A stretch of 64,000 nt of DNA from Achromobacter deleyi (GCF_902859705.1 NZ_CADIJO010000015.1:62001-126000); one strand, 5' to 3'; positions 18,441 through 27,937 are shown, numbered from the stretch's first letter. Notes: generated by a model not told the origin, from the sequence alone. Translations and numbers: made by a program.

Positions 18441-19410
18441 GGCGCCTCCTCAATGTCACCAGACCGCCTGGCAGGAACAGGGTGACGAGCAGAATCGCCA
18501 GCCCGAAAATCAGCAGGTCCAGGCCCAGGCCCGAACTGCCCCACAGCACGCGGGTGCCTTCCGACAACGGCAACAGCACCGCCGCGCCCAGCCATGGGCC
18601 GACCAGCGTGCCCACCCCGCCCAGGATGGCCACCAGCACCACCTGCACCGACATGGTCAGGCTGAACATCGATTCCGGATCGATGAAGCCCACATACATC
18701 GCGAAGAAACCGCCCCAGACCCCGGTCATGCCCGCCGACAGCACGAACGCCAGCATCTTGTAGCGGTCGGCCGGCACGCCCAGGCTGCGCGAGGCCGCTT
18801 CGTCGCCGTTGATCGCGCGCCAATAGAAGCCCGTCTTGGAATGCACCAGGAAGTACGTGGCGCAGAACGTCAGGAACGCCAGCCCCACTGCGATCCAGTA
18901 GTACGGCACCTTGCTGCGAAACAGCAGCATCCAGGCCGCATCGCCGATGGGCGCTTCCAGCCCGACGGCGCCGCCCGCCCATTCCCAGTTGATCAGCAGC
19001 AGCAAGCCGATCTGCAATAGCGCGATGGTGGCCATGGCGAAGTAGTGGCCGGACAGGCGCAACGTCGGCCCGCCCACCAGCCAGGCCAACGCGGCGCTGA
19101 TCAGCCCGCCCAGGGGAATACCCAACAGGGGCGTGAGCTTCAGGTGATGCAGCAGCAGCAAGGTGGTGTAGCCCCCCACGCCCACGAACACGCTGTGGCC
19201 GAAGGAAATGCGCCCCAGGAAGCCGCCCACCAGGTTCCAGCACGCGCCCAGCGCGCCGAACATGATGGCCAGCAGCAGCACCTGCAAGGTGAACGAGTCC
19301 GTCACCGCCAGCGGCACCGCCGCCAGCAGCACCGCCACCCCCAGGGCCACGGCCACCGGCCATTTCGGCACGCCCGAGGACGCACCATCGATTTTCTGTG
19401 TCGTCGTCAT
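18421..19410 (-). CDS. livM: Branched-chain amino acid-type ABC transporter permease LivM
   Basis: 329-residue inner-membrane permease. It has the LivM/BPD_transp_2 features GGFLGRISFGHSVFVGVGGY, GLISAALAWLVGGPTLRLSGHYFAMATIA and AINGDEAASRSLGVPADRYKMLAF (the EAA-like coupling loop), with about nine hydrophobic segments and a basic C-terminal tail. It forms a heterodimer with LivH. Its start is one base past the livH stop, so the genes are tightly coupled. Confidence 0.92.
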   Translation of the reverse strand: MTTTQKIDGASSGVPKWPVAVALGVAVLLAAVPLAVTDSFTLQVLLLAIMFGALGACWNLVGGFLGRISFGHSVFVGVGGYTTLLLLHHLKLTPLLGIPLGGLISAALAWLVGGPTLRLSGHYFAMATIALLQIGLLLLINWEWAGGAVGLEAPIGDAAWMLLFRSKVPYYWIAVGLAFLTFCATYFLVHSKTGFYWRAINGDEAASRSLGVPADRYKMLAFVLSAGMTGVWGGFFAMYVGFIDPESMFSLTMSVQVVLVAILGGVGTLVGPWLGAAVLLPLSEGTRVLWGSSGLGLDLLIFGLAILLVTLFLPGGLVTLRRRRGSAGR

Positions 19411-19411
19411 G

Positions 19412-20263
19412 TCACCACCGCCCGAACAGGCCGCGCGGCCGGTACCAGAGAACCAGAATGAACAGGATGAACACGCTGACCGTCTTCAAGGCGGGCGCCA
19501 CGAAGTAGCCCGTCATCGCCTCGATGATGCCAATCAGGATGCCCGCGATGAACGCGCCCGGCAGCGAACCGAAGCCGCCCATGCACACCGCCACGAAGGC
19601 CAGCAGGCCGAACACCGTGCCCACCGACGGAAACACGTAGAAGAAGGTGGTCAGCAGCGCGCCGGCAAGACCCACCGCGGCGCTGCCCAGCATCCAGACC
19701 TGGGCGTTGACCCGGTCCGGCGAAATGCCCACCAGCGCCGCCACCTGGCGGTCTTCGGCGACCGCCTGCAGGGCATGGCCCCAGCGGGTGCGGTACACCA
19801 GGATGAACAGCGCCACGATGACCACCAGCGCGATCAGGCCGGTCACCACCTGCGGACGGCCCAGCGAGATGCCCGCCAGCGTCACGCTGCCGGACACCAT
19901 CGTGTCAGGCAGGCTGCGGTAGTCGGGGCTGAAGGCGATGAAGGCCAGCTGGCGCAGCACCAGGCCCAGCCCGAAGGTGGCCAGGATGACCGCCATGGCC
20001 GGGCCTTTCTGCAGGCGCTTGATGATCAACGCATAGGTCAGGAATCCGACGAAGGCCAGGATGATGGCCACCAGCGGCGCGGACAGCGTGGGGTCGATAT
20101 GCCCCAGGGTATAGAGCCAATAGGCGGCATACATGCCGAGCATCAGGAATTCGCCGTGGGCGAAGTTGATGACGTCGGTGATGCCCCAGATCAGCGCCAG
20201 CCCCACCGCCACCGCGGCATAGATCAGGCCGTTGAACAGGCCTGCCGAGAGAGCTTCAAACAT
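19412..20263 (-). CDS. livH: Branched-chain amino acid-type ABC transporter permease LivH
   Basis: 283-residue inner-membrane permease starting MFEALSAGLFNGLIYAAVAVGLALIWG, a typical LivH N-terminus. FAHGEFLMLGMYAAYW and the coupling loop ALQAVAEDRQVAALVGISPDRV are present. The ATG at 20263 follows GGAG and begins the conserved helix; the longer open frame adds 12 unlikely residues. It is separated from livK by 45 bases that contain a perfect hairpin. Confidence 0.92.
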   Translation of the reverse strand: MFEALSAGLFNGLIYAAVAVGLALIWGITDVINFAHGEFLMLGMYAAYWLYTLGHIDPTLSAPLVAIILAFVGFLTYALIIKRLQKGPAMAVILATFGLGLVLRQLAFIAFSPDYRSLPDTMVSGSVTLAGISLGRPQVVTGLIALVVIVALFILVYRTRWGHALQAVAEDRQVAALVGISPDRVNAQVWMLGSAAVGLAGALLTTFFYVFPSVGTVFGLLAFVAVCMGGFGSLPGAFIAGILIGIIEAMTGYFVAPALKTVSVFILFILVLWYRPRGLFGRW

Positions 20264-20274
20264 GGAGTGCTCCT

Positions 20275-20299
20275 GTGGCGGGCCCCCGCGGCCCGCCAC
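20275..20299 (-). promoter_or_regulatory. Intercistronic hairpin between livK and livH
   Basis: Bases 20275-20283 pair perfectly with 20291-20299 around a seven-base loop. It sits 9 bases past the livK stop with no T-run on the minus strand. It probably protects the livK message end and lowers expression of the permease and ATPase genes relative to the binding protein. Confidence 0.65.
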
Positions 20300-20308
20300 G
20301 GCTGATGA

Positions 20309-21565
20309 TTACTTCCAGGAGAACGGCAGCGTGGGCAGCGTCTTGTCGGTGCGGTACTTTTCCGGCCATACCGTCTGGTATGACGCGCCCTTCAGTTCCA
20401 GGATCAGGCCCGAGCCCTTGGTGTTCTGGCCCTTGTCGTCGAACTTCACGCCGGCCCAGGGCATGGCCACTTGCGACTCGCCCAGGTCGGTGGCGGCCAG
20501 CGCCTTGCGGATCGCTTCCGGATCGGTGGAGCCGGCGCGGTTGATGGCGTCGGCCAGCACCAGCACGCCCTGCATCGAACGGGCGTTGTTGCCGTTCAGG
20601 TCCTTGCCGGTCTTGGCCTTGTACATGTCGTTGATCTTCTTCAGCCCGGCCTTGGCGGCGGCGACGTCGTTGCCCCACACGTCGCGCGTCAGCACACCCT
20701 GCACCTGCGGGCCCACTTCCTGCACGAAGCGCGAATCGATGAAGCCGGCGTCGTTGGCCAGCAGCACGGGCGGCGCGTACTTGCTTTCACGCATGGTGCG
20801 CACGAACAGCATGGCATCCGAGGTGTAGCTGGCGAAGATCGCCACGTCGGCCTTGGCGGCAGCCAGCTTCTGCACTTCGGCGGTCACCGAGGCCGAACCG
20901 GCGCTGTAGGCAATGTTGGCCACCACTTCGCGCTTGTACTGCTTGGCGAACTTTTCAACGGCCTTGTAAGTGTTGACGCCGAAGTCGGTGTTCTCGTACA
21001 CCACAGCGATCTTGGCCGTCGGCGTGCCCTTGATGGTGTCCAGGAACTGCATCATGTTTTCGACGAACGTATCGTCGTTGGGCGAGGTGCGGAAGAACCA
21101 CTTGTAGCCGCGTTCGGTCAGGTCCGGGCTGCTGGATTCACCGTTCAGGTACGGAATGCCGCGCTGCTCGGCGATGCGGCTGGCGGTCTTGGTCACGGCG
21201 GATTGGTAGGCGCCGGTCAGGGCCACCACTTTTTCCTGGTCGATCAGGCGCTGCGCATCCGCCAGGCCCACTTCGGGCTTGCCCTGAGAATCGCCGAACA
21301 CCACTTCGATCTTGGCCCCGCCCAGCGCCGGCAGCCCGGCGCCCGCGGCCAGGGGAATGCCCTCGAGCTCGGGATGCGGGTTGTTGATGATGTCCACGGC
21401 CAATTCCACGGCGGCCTTGATCTCGGCGCCGGTGGACGCCAGCGCGCCGGACAAGGGATAGATCGCGCCGATCTTGACGGTCTTGACCTGCGCCTGGGCC
21501 GCAAGCGGCACGGCAGCCAACATCGCCAGACTCGCGGCGACACCCGCAATGAGCTTCATCTTCAT
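20309..21565 (-). CDS. livK: Branched-chain amino acid-type ABC transporter substrate-binding protein
   Basis: 418-residue type I periplasmic binding protein with a signal peptide ending AAQAQ (about residues 1-25). The mature start VKTVKIGAIYPLSGALASTG is typical of Leu/Ile/Val-binding proteins; ALTGAYQSAVTKTASRIAE and YLNGESSSPDLTERG are ligand-site segments. AGGAG lies 8 bases before the ATG at 21565; a second ATG two codons later is possible. The family also binds amides, urea and aromatic compounds, so branched-chain amino acids are not certain. First gene of livKHMGF. Confidence 0.9.
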   Translation of the reverse strand: MKMKLIAGVAASLAMLAAVPLAAQAQVKTVKIGAIYPLSGALASTGAEIKAAVELAVDIINNPHPELEGIPLAAGAGLPALGGAKIEVVFGDSQGKPEVGLADAQRLIDQEKVVALTGAYQSAVTKTASRIAEQRGIPYLNGESSSPDLTERGYKWFFRTSPNDDTFVENMMQFLDTIKGTPTAKIAVVYENTDFGVNTYKAVEKFAKQYKREVVANIAYSAGSASVTAEVQKLAAAKADVAIFASYTSDAMLFVRTMRESKYAPPVLLANDAGFIDSRFVQEVGPQVQGVLTRDVWGNDVAAAKAGLKKINDMYKAKTGKDLNGNNARSMQGVLVLADAINRAGSTDPEAIRKALAATDLGESQVAMPWAGVKFDDKGQNTKGSGLILELKGASYQTVWPEKYRTDKTLPTLPFSWK

Positions 21566-21891
21566 TACTAGACTCCTGGAAAAATCCCACTGTGAAAGCA
21601 ATGCAATATGCGGGGCGCACGGCCCCGGGCCCGGAGGTTCCGGGCTTGCGGCAACCCGCCACCCTCCGGCATGCCGGAAGGCGGTAGGCCCTGAACTTTT
21701 GTCGCCTTTTCCCCTTGTCCTTTCATGGATCGTTCTGGAGGCAAAACCAAAGCTGCTTGGCGCGCCCGGCTAGCGGGCGTCGGTGGTGCGGACTGCTGAT
21801 TCGTGCGTGAAGGTGAAGATTCCTGTCGGTGACCCTGTTTCTAGCGCGTTTGCGCTGACGGAATACTGAGAAATGCCTGGCCGGCCTGCGC
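21566..21891 (-). promoter_or_regulatory. 326-base region upstream of livK, with a perfect 14-base palindrome
   Basis: No gene is visible. TCCGGCATGCCGGA at 21665-21678 is a perfect 14-base palindrome about 100 bases before the livK start and could be an operator or a small hairpin. The rest, 21700-21890, contains A/T-richer blocks that may hold the livK promoter, and the end of the DUF1445 transcript. Confidence 0.45.
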
Positions 21892-22698
21892 CTACAGGAT
21901 GGCCATGCGGCTGTTGATCAGGTCGGTGACCAGCATGTGGCCCGGCGCGTGGGTGATGCAGAATTCGGGGCGCACGGCTGCCACGACCGACTGCGGCGTC
22001 ACGCCGCAAGCCCAGAACACGGGCAGTTCGCCCGGCCGCACTTCTACCGCGTCACCATAATCCGGCCGGTTGATGTCGGCAATCCCGATCAACGCGGGGT
22101 CGCCGATGTGCACCGGCGCGCCGTGTACCGAGGGAAAACGCGAGGTCACCTGGATCGCGCGGATGGCGTCGGCGGCCTTGAGCGGACGCATCGACACCAC
22201 CAGCGGGCCGCCGAAGGCCCCGGCCGCGTGGGTCGGGATATTGGTGCGGTACATCGGCACGTTGCAACCCTGTTCGATGTGGCGCACGGGCAGGCCGTTA
22301 TCCAGCATCGCCTCTTCGAACGAGAATGAGCAGCCGATCAGGAACGACACCAGGTCGTCACGCCAGATGTCGCGCACATCGGTGGGCTCGGCCACCAGTT
22401 CGCCGTTCTGCCAGACGCGGTAGCGCGGGATGTCGGTGCGGATGTCGATGTCGTGGCCCAGTTCGGGCAAGGCGGGATCGCCCGGTTCGGACATCGCCAG
22501 CAAGGGGCAAGGCTTGGGATTGCGCTGGCAGAAATGCAGGAAATCGGCCGCCAGCGCGCGCGGCAGGATCGCCAGGTTGGCCTGCACGTGCCCCGGCGCA
22601 AGATTCGCCGTGGGTCCGGTCAGTTTGCCGCTGCGGGCGTCGAGCCGGGCGCGGCGCGCCAGTTCGATGCTGTTGCGGGCTGCCAGATCTAATGCCAT
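21892..22698 (-). CDS. DUF1445 family putative hydro-lyase
   Basis: 268-residue member of the DUF1445 (YcsI-like) family, annotated as putative hydro-lyases; the vertebrate D-glutamate cyclase also carries a DUF1445-related part. Conserved stretches are [37 protein letters not shown] and [13 protein letters not shown], the last two rich in possible catalytic His and Cys residues. The ATG at 22698 follows AAGGGGAA; the frame is open much further back but without similarity. It follows a LysR gene on the same strand, in a cluster with an amidase and a TRAP importer. The reaction is unknown. Confidence 0.8.
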   Translation of the reverse strand: MALDLAARNSIELARRARLDARSGKLTGPTANLAPGHVQANLAILPRALAADFLHFCQRNPKPCPLLAMSEPGDPALPELGHDIDIRTDIPRYRVWQNGELVAEPTDVRDIWRDDLVSFLIGCSFSFEEAMLDNGLPVRHIEQGCNVPMYRTNIPTHAAGAFGGPLVVSMRPLKAADAIRAIQVTSRFPSVHGAPVHIGDPALIGIADINRPDYGDAVEVRPGELPVFWACGVTPQSVVAAVRPEFCITHAPGHMLVTDLINSRMAIL

Positions 22699-22799
22699 GT
22701 CTATTCCCCTTGCGCCAGTATTGGTATGGGGACATTGCACAGGAACTCGGCGCCAGCGTCTAATCACATGTTGCGATAGACCCCGATCAAAATTCCTTA

Positions 22800-23711
22800 T
22801 CAGGGTTTTGCCGGATGGCGCAGCGCCTCTTCGCGCGCAATCTGCTGTGCGGCTTCGGCGACCGCACGCGGCACCTGGCTGTCCGGCCCCTGCATCCAGC
22901 AGGCCGTGTAGTGCAGCGGCGGCAAGGCCGGCGCCTTGACGTCCAGCAGCCGCAATTCGCCTTGCACCAGCTCTTTGTGCAGGATCACGGGCGCGATGAC
23001 GGCCGTGCCGATGCCGTCCAGCGCCATCCGCACGATCACGCTCAGGGCCGAACTGCCGTACATGCGGGGCGATTCCACCCCGGCCTGAAGCATCAGCTGG
23101 CGCACCGCGCGGTGCGGGTCGGTGGTGGATGAATACGTGATGACCGGCCATTGCGCCAGCCGCTTCAGGCTGATGGGCAGGCGCCCGACCTTGAGCTTGG
23201 GACTGGCGACCCAGCTGAGCGGGTAATTGCACAGGTACAGGTTCTCGACCCGCGGCTCTTCCATGGGGCCCAGCAGGAACGCCAGGTCGATCTGGCGCGA
23301 CGCCAGCTGGGTCTTGAGCATGGTGGTGGTGTCCACCTGGATCTCGACCATCAGCGCCGGATAGGCGTCGTGCAGGTACTCCATCAGGGTGGGCAGCCAG
23401 GTGTGCACGATGGTCTCGGACACGCCCAGGCGCAGCGTGCCGCTCATGATGCTCTTGGCGCGGGCGGCTTCCTGCATGTCGCGCCGCAGTTGCAGCATGC
23501 GTTCGGCGTGGGACAGCAGTTCGCGCCCCTTGCCGGTGAGCTTGATGCCGCGCACGTCACGGTCGAACAGGCGGATGCCCAGGTCGGATTCCAGCGACGC
23601 AATGCGCTGGGAAATGGCCGGCTGGGTGGCATTGAGCTTTTCGGCAGCCGCGCGGAAACCGCCCAGCGTGGCCACCCAGAAAAACGTCTCGATATTGCGC
23701 AGGTCGATCAT
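22800..23711 (-). CDS. LysR-family transcriptional regulator (paralogue A)
   Basis: 303-residue LysR regulator. The N-terminal helix-turn-helix runs [35 protein letters not shown], followed by the linker helix and a two-lobe effector domain ([23 protein letters not shown]). It is strikingly similar over its whole length to the LysR at 29362-30267, so the two are recent paralogues that bracket the amidase/TRAP block. It sits between the amidase and the DUF1445 gene, all leftward. The effector is unknown; the imported substrate of the TRAP system is a natural guess. Confidence 0.9.
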   Translation of the reverse strand: MIDLRNIETFFWVATLGGFRAAAEKLNATQPAISQRIASLESDLGIRLFDRDVRGIKLTGKGRELLSHAERMLQLRRDMQEAARAKSIMSGTLRLGVSETIVHTWLPTLMEYLHDAYPALMVEIQVDTTTMLKTQLASRQIDLAFLLGPMEEPRVENLYLCNYPLSWVASPKLKVGRLPISLKRLAQWPVITYSSTTDPHRAVRQLMLQAGVESPRMYGSSALSVIVRMALDGIGTAVIAPVILHKELVQGELRLLDVKAPALPPLHYTACWMQGPDSQVPRAVAEAAQQIAREEALRHPAKP

Positions 23712-23752
23712 GCAGCCAGCTTGCCGCGTATCCCAGCGCGTGTCCAGCCGTG

Positions 23753-23775
23753 GGCGGGGCCGCCCGGGCCCCGCC
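23753..23775 (-). promoter_or_regulatory. GC-rich hairpin after the amidase gene
   Basis: Bases 23753-23761 pair perfectly with 23767-23775 around a five-base loop, 7 bases past the amidase stop. No T-run follows. It may end the amidase transcript weakly or protect it before the LysR gene. Confidence 0.5.
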
Positions 23776-23781
23776 GCGGCC

Positions 23782-25131
23782 TCAACGTCCGGCCAGCAGG
23801 TCTTCGACCGCCTGGCCGATGGCCAGGATGCGGCGGTCGGCGCCGTTGCTGCCGGCGAGCATCAGGCCCACCGGCGCCGTGCCGTCGGCGTGGCACGGCA
23901 GCGACAGCGCGCAGCCATCCAGGAAATTGATCAGGGTGGGATTGCGCAGGATCAGGCCGTTGGCGGCGTAATAGGCTTCGTCCGAGGCGGCCAGGTCGGC
24001 CACGGGCGGGGCCACGATGGGCGTGGTCGGCATGATCAGGGCGTCGTAGCCGGCGATGCGGCGGTCCACTGCGGCCACCCAGGCTTCGCGCGCATCGAGC
24101 AGGTCCAGGTAGTCGGCCGCGCTCATGTCCTTGCCGCGCATGATGCGCGAGACCACGCGGGGGTCGTAGCGCTTGCCGGCGCGTTCGATCAGGCCGCGAT
24201 GCCAGGCCCAGGCCTCGGCGGCCGTGAAGCCGCCCTTGGCGTTGATGTTGGCCAGTTCGGCGAATTCAGGGATGGCGATCTCGTCGACCAGCGCGCCGGC
24301 CTCGACCAGGCGGGCCACGGTACGGGCGAAGGTGTCGGACACGTGCTTGTCCATGGCGTCCAGCGCCAGCGTCTTGGGCACCGCCAGGCGCAGGCCGCGC
24401 AGCGGCAGCGGGTCGGGCACCGGGCCGCCCTCGCCCGACAGGATGGCGTCCAGCTCGGCGCAGCAGCGCACACTGGCGGCGATGGGGCCGATCGAGTCCA
24501 GGTTGGCCGACAGCGGCAGCACGCCTTGCATCGACACGCGCCAGGCGCTGGGCTTGAAACCGGTCAGGCCGCACAGCGCGGCTGGAATGCGCACCGAGCC
24601 GCCGGTATCCGAACCGATGGCGGCCACGGCCATGCCATCGGCCACCGACACGGCCGCGCCCGACGACGAACCGCCGGGAATGCGGCCGGTGGCGCGGTCC
24701 CACGGGTTCAGCGGGGTGCCGTAATGCGGGTTGATGCCCAGGCCGGAATAGGCGAATTCGGTCATGTTGGTGCGGCCGATGATGACCGCGCCCGCGGCGA
24801 TCAGGCGTTGCACCACTTCGGCGTTGGCGTCGGCGGCCGGCTCGCCTTCGCGTGCCACGGACCCGGCCATCGTGGTTTCCCCTTCGATGTCGAACAGGTC
24901 CTTGATGCTGATCGGCAAGCCTTCCACGGCCGAGCGGACGATGCCGGCGGCGCGCAGCGTGTCGGAGGCGCGAGCCTGGGCCAGGGCCGATTCGGCGTAC
25001 AGGCGGGTAAAGGCGCGCGCGCCCTCGCCCGCCGGATCGGCGGCGCGGGCCAGCGCGGCCTCGGTCAGTTGCACGGAGGTGGTGCGGCCGTCGTTCAGGG
25101 CTGCCGTCAAGTCGTTCAGGGTCGCAAGCAT
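23782..25131 (-). CDS. Amidase-signature family hydrolase
   Basis: 449-residue amidase-signature enzyme that cleaves a C-N amide bond. The Ser-cisSer-Lys triad is intact: Lys77 in LPISIKDLFD, Ser155 in GGSSSGAA and Ser179 in SDTGGSVRIPA, with the 24-residue Ser spacing found in the family. No signal peptide, so cytoplasmic. It lies 101 bases after the DUF2848 gene and downstream of a TRAP importer on the same strand, suggesting it hydrolyses the imported amide or a derivative. Substrate cannot be told; such proteins include indoleacetamide, mandelamide and allophanate hydrolases. Confidence 0.88.
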   Translation of the reverse strand: MLATLNDLTAALNDGRTTSVQLTEAALARAADPAGEGARAFTRLYAESALAQARASDTLRAAGIVRSAVEGLPISIKDLFDIEGETTMAGSVAREGEPAADANAEVVQRLIAAGAVIIGRTNMTEFAYSGLGINPHYGTPLNPWDRATGRIPGGSSSGAAVSVADGMAVAAIGSDTGGSVRIPAALCGLTGFKPSAWRVSMQGVLPLSANLDSIGPIAASVRCCAELDAILSGEGGPVPDPLPLRGLRLAVPKTLALDAMDKHVSDTFARTVARLVEAGALVDEIAIPEFAELANINAKGGFTAAEAWAWHRGLIERAGKRYDPRVVSRIMRGKDMSAADYLDLLDAREAWVAAVDRRIAGYDALIMPTTPIVAPPVADLAASDEAYYAANGLILRNPTLINFLDGCALSLPCHADGTAPVGLMLAGSNGADRRILAIGQAVEDLLAGR

Positions 25132-25183
25132 AAGGTTCCAGGTGCCGCCGGGCGGCGTGAAGAATACGGACGGAAATAGCGCT

Positions 25184-25206
25184 GGCGCGCCCCGCCGGGG
25201 CGCGCC
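25184..25206 (-). promoter_or_regulatory. Perfect hairpin between the DUF2848 and amidase genes
   Basis: Bases 25184-25193 pair perfectly with 25197-25206 around three bases. It is one of four GC-rich hairpins placed between genes of this cluster and has no T-run. Confidence 0.5.
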
Positions 25207-25232
25207 GTACCTGTCAAAAGGATGGCCTCAGG

Positions 25233-25916
25233 TCAGGCCACCACGGGCAAGCTTTCGACATGATAACGGTGGCGCAGGCTGCGTTGGCGACGCGGATCAT
25301 GCAGTTCCATGGTGAACTCGGTCGCGGCGCGGATGCCGCCGATCGCGCCCACCGTGCCGCAGGTCATGCCGGCGCCTTCGGGCAGCATGGCGGCCCCGCC
25401 CGTATAGCCGGCGATCAGCTCCTGCGGGGTGCGCAACGACGCCAGCGGGCCTTCCTGGTACAGCACCTGTTCGCCGTTCTCGACGATCCAGGACCGGATG
25501 ATCAGTTCGTCCCAGTAGCCGGCCACGTCGGCCAGGCGCCAGGCCTTGTCCGCCACCGGCTTGACGCAGACCTGCTTGGACATGGCCACGCTGACCGTCT
25601 CCAGCTTGCGGTCGGTGTGGTCGGACGCGATGCTGACGTACATCTCGCCGCCCGCGGCAAAGACGAAGGTCTCGACTTCGCCCGACGAGTCGCCGCCCAG
25701 CGCCTGCACGCGCTCGCCCTGGGTCAGCTGGTTTTCTGCGATGCGGTAATACAGCGGCACGCTGCTGGGGCGCGGCACGCCGATGGCGGCCAGTTCTTCG
25801 ATATGGTGCTCGATCGCGGCCATGTCGCGTCCGGCCCAGCCCGCGACGATCAGGGTGTTGAAATCCACCTCGACCTGGCGGGGGGTGTCGGCTTCGATCT
25901 GGAATACGGCTTTCAT
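25233..25916 (-). CDS. DUF2848 domain protein
   Basis: 227-residue cytoplasmic protein matching the DUF2848 family: VPLYYRIAENQLTQG, then VSIASDHTDRKLETVSVAMSKQVCVKP and a central DELIIRSWIVENGE. The sequence SDHTDR with nearby acidic residues resembles a metal-binding site, but no reaction has been assigned to the family that I can name with confidence. It is encoded between the TRAP large permease and the amidase, all leftward, and is probably part of the same degradation route. Confidence 0.75.
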   Translation of the reverse strand: MKAVFQIEADTPRQVEVDFNTLIVAGWAGRDMAAIEHHIEELAAIGVPRPSSVPLYYRIAENQLTQGERVQALGGDSSGEVETFVFAAGGEMYVSIASDHTDRKLETVSVAMSKQVCVKPVADKAWRLADVAGYWDELIIRSWIVENGEQVLYQEGPLASLRTPQELIAGYTGGAAMLPEGAGMTCGTVGAIGGIRAATEFTMELHDPRRQRSLRHRYHVESLPVVA

Positions 25917-25948
25917 GACTATCCTGCGAATGGAAAAGGAAGGGAATC

Positions 25949-25971
25949 GGGCGCGGCGCGTTGCCGCGCCC
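25949..25971 (-). promoter_or_regulatory. Perfect hairpin after the second dctM
   Basis: Bases 25949-25957 pair perfectly with 25963-25971 around a five-base loop, in the 75-base gap between dctM and the DUF2848 gene. No T-run on the minus strand. Confidence 0.5.
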
Positions 25972-25991
25972 CAGGCAATGCGGGGCCGGCG

Positions 25992-27275
25992 CTAGCCGAA
26001 CACCCGCGGCAGCCACAAGGCCAGGTCCGGCCACCACGACAGCAGCGCCAGCATCACGAACATCGCCGCCACGAACGGCAGGCTGCCGACGATCACCGCG
26101 CCCATCGACCCGCTCTTGCGCAGGCTTTGCACCACGAACAGGTTCAGGCCTACCGGCGGCGTGATCAACGCGGCCTCGACGAGGATGATGATGATGATGC
26201 CCAGCCAGATGGGGTCGTAGCCCAGCGCGATCATGATGGGCGCCACGATGGGGATGGTCGTGATCATCATGGACAGCGTCTCCATGAAGCAGCCCAGCAC
26301 CAGGTAGAACACGATCACGATCAGCAGCATCCAGCCCGGCGACAGGCCCAGGCCGGTGATCGACTGCGTCAGCGCGTCGGTCAGGCCGGTGGCGGACATG
26401 ACGAAGTTCAGGAAGCTGGCCGCCACGACGATCAGCATGATCATCGCGGTGGAACGCATGGTGCCTTCCATCGCCTCGCGCAGCATCGTCCAGGTCAGCC
26501 GGCGGAACCAGGCGGCCAGGATCAGCGCGCCCAGCACGCCCAGCGCGGCGGCTTCGGTGGGCGTGGCCAGGCCCGCGTAGATCGATCCCACCACCAGCAG
26601 GAAGATGCCCATGGGCGGGGCCAGGTGCACCAGGCTGGCAAAGCGTTCGCCCCAGGTGGCCTGGATCTTCTTGCCGCCCCAGGACGGCTTGGCCAGGCAG
26701 GCGATCGCCACCGTCAGCATGAACAGCGCCGCCATGGCAAAACCGGGGATGATGCCGGCCAGGTAGAGCTTGGGCACCGACGAATTGGTCAGCACCCCGT
26801 AGATCACCAGGTTGATGGACGGCGGGATCAGGATCCCCAGCGTGCCCCCGGCCGCCAGGCTGCCCAGGAACAGCGGCTCGTTGTAGCCGTACTTGCGGAT
26901 CTGCGGAATGGCCACGGTGCCGACGGTGGCCGCCGTGGCCACGCTGGAGCCCGACGTGGCCGAGAACAGCGTGGACGCGCCGATGTTGGCGTGCATCAGG
27001 CCGCCCGGCAGCCACGACAGCCACAGGCTCATCGCGCCGTACATGCGTTCGGCGAACCCGGCGCGCAGCAGCACCTCGCCCAGCATGATGAACAGCGGAA
27101 TGGCCACCAGCAGGAATTCGTTGTTCGTGCTCCACGAGATTTCGCCGATCGCACGCGACAGCGGCAGCATGGAAAACAGCGGGTCCAGGATCAGGCCCAG
27201 CACGCCCAGGGCGGCGCCCACGGGAATGGACAGGCCGATCAGCACCAGCAGCAGCGTCAGGGCGGTGGCGATCAT
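25992..27275 (-). CDS. dctM: TRAP transporter large permease, second system
   Basis: 427-residue DctM permease. SGSSVATAATVGTVAIPQIRKYG, AGGTLGILIPPSINLVIYG, ATPTEAAALGVLG and ITPPVGLNLFVVQS are the family motifs, and about twelve hydrophobic stretches are visible. Its start overlaps the dctQ stop by four bases (ATGA). With the adjacent dctQ and dctP it forms a complete leftward TRAP operon whose gene order is P, Q, M. Confidence 0.93.
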   Translation of the reverse strand: MIATALTLLLVLIGLSIPVGAALGVLGLILDPLFSMLPLSRAIGEISWSTNNEFLLVAIPLFIMLGEVLLRAGFAERMYGAMSLWLSWLPGGLMHANIGASTLFSATSGSSVATAATVGTVAIPQIRKYGYNEPLFLGSLAAGGTLGILIPPSINLVIYGVLTNSSVPKLYLAGIIPGFAMAALFMLTVAIACLAKPSWGGKKIQATWGERFASLVHLAPPMGIFLLVVGSIYAGLATPTEAAALGVLGALILAAWFRRLTWTMLREAMEGTMRSTAMIMLIVVAASFLNFVMSATGLTDALTQSITGLGLSPGWMLLIVIVFYLVLGCFMETLSMMITTIPIVAPIMIALGYDPIWLGIIIIILVEAALITPPVGLNLFVVQSLRKSGSMGAVIVGSLPFVAAMFVMLALLSWWPDLALWLPRVFG

Positions 27276-27892
27276 GCTGCGGCTCCCTTGACCATGCGTT
27301 CACCGGCGGCGGCTTCCTCGTCGGCCTCTTCCTGCGCCGAACGCACGCCGCAGATCTCCTTGACCAGCGCCAGGTCGCCCGTCACCAAAGCCGCCGACGC
27401 ACGCGCCAGCATCAAGGCCACGGTCACGCACATCCAGGCCAGCCCCAGCAGCCACAGCCCTTGCGGAATCCACAGCGGCGTGGCCAGCGGCGTGTTGGCC
27501 GCGGACTTCTGCGCCCAGGAGGTCTGCACCACTTCGAACGCGTAATACGTCAGGAACACCATGAAGACCGCCAGGGCCACCATGGAAAGCCAGTCCAGCA
27601 GCGCCGACACGCGCACCGGCAGCATCTGGTAGAGCACGTCCACGCGCACGTTGGCGCGCTGCAGCGTGGCGAAAGCCAGCGCCCACGAGGTGCTGATGGC
27701 GAAGGCGTAGCTGGACAATTCGTCCGCGCCGCCTGTGTTGAAGCCCAGGAATTTGCGGGCCAGGACATCAAAGGAAATGAGCAGGACGCTGGCGACGGTC
27801 AGCGCGCCGCCCGCCCATACCGCCGCGCGCGAGAAGGTCTCGGCGCGCCGCAGCAGCCCGCCCAGCAGGCGGAGGTGTTCGGATCGGGTCAT
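27272..27892 (-). CDS. dctQ: TRAP transporter small permease, second system
   Basis: 206-residue DctQ protein, four membrane segments with VLARKFLGFNTGGADELSSYAFAIST and TPLWIPQGLWLLGLAWMCVTVAL in the expected places, and a charged C-terminal tail of about 35 residues (EEADEEAAAGERM) longer than in most DctQ proteins. The ATG at 27892 gives MTRSEHLRLLGG before the first helix; the frame is open further upstream without similarity. Confidence 0.86.
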   Translation of the reverse strand: MTRSEHLRLLGGLLRRAETFSRAAVWAGGALTVASVLLISFDVLARKFLGFNTGGADELSSYAFAISTSWALAFATLQRANVRVDVLYQMLPVRVSALLDWLSMVALAVFMVFLTYYAFEVVQTSWAQKSAANTPLATPLWIPQGLWLLGLAWMCVTVALMLARASAALVTGDLALVKEICGVRSAQEEADEEAAAGERMVKGAAA

Positions 27893-27937
27893 GGGAAGAA
27901 CCTGTTGCGGCCGGATTCGGCCTGGATGAAGATTGAC

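Noticed and set aside
22699-23232. N-terminal extension of the DUF1445 protein
   Set aside because: The frame is open, but it is Arg/Ala-rich antisense-like sequence overlapping the LysR gene, and a good ribosome site precedes the ATG at 22698.
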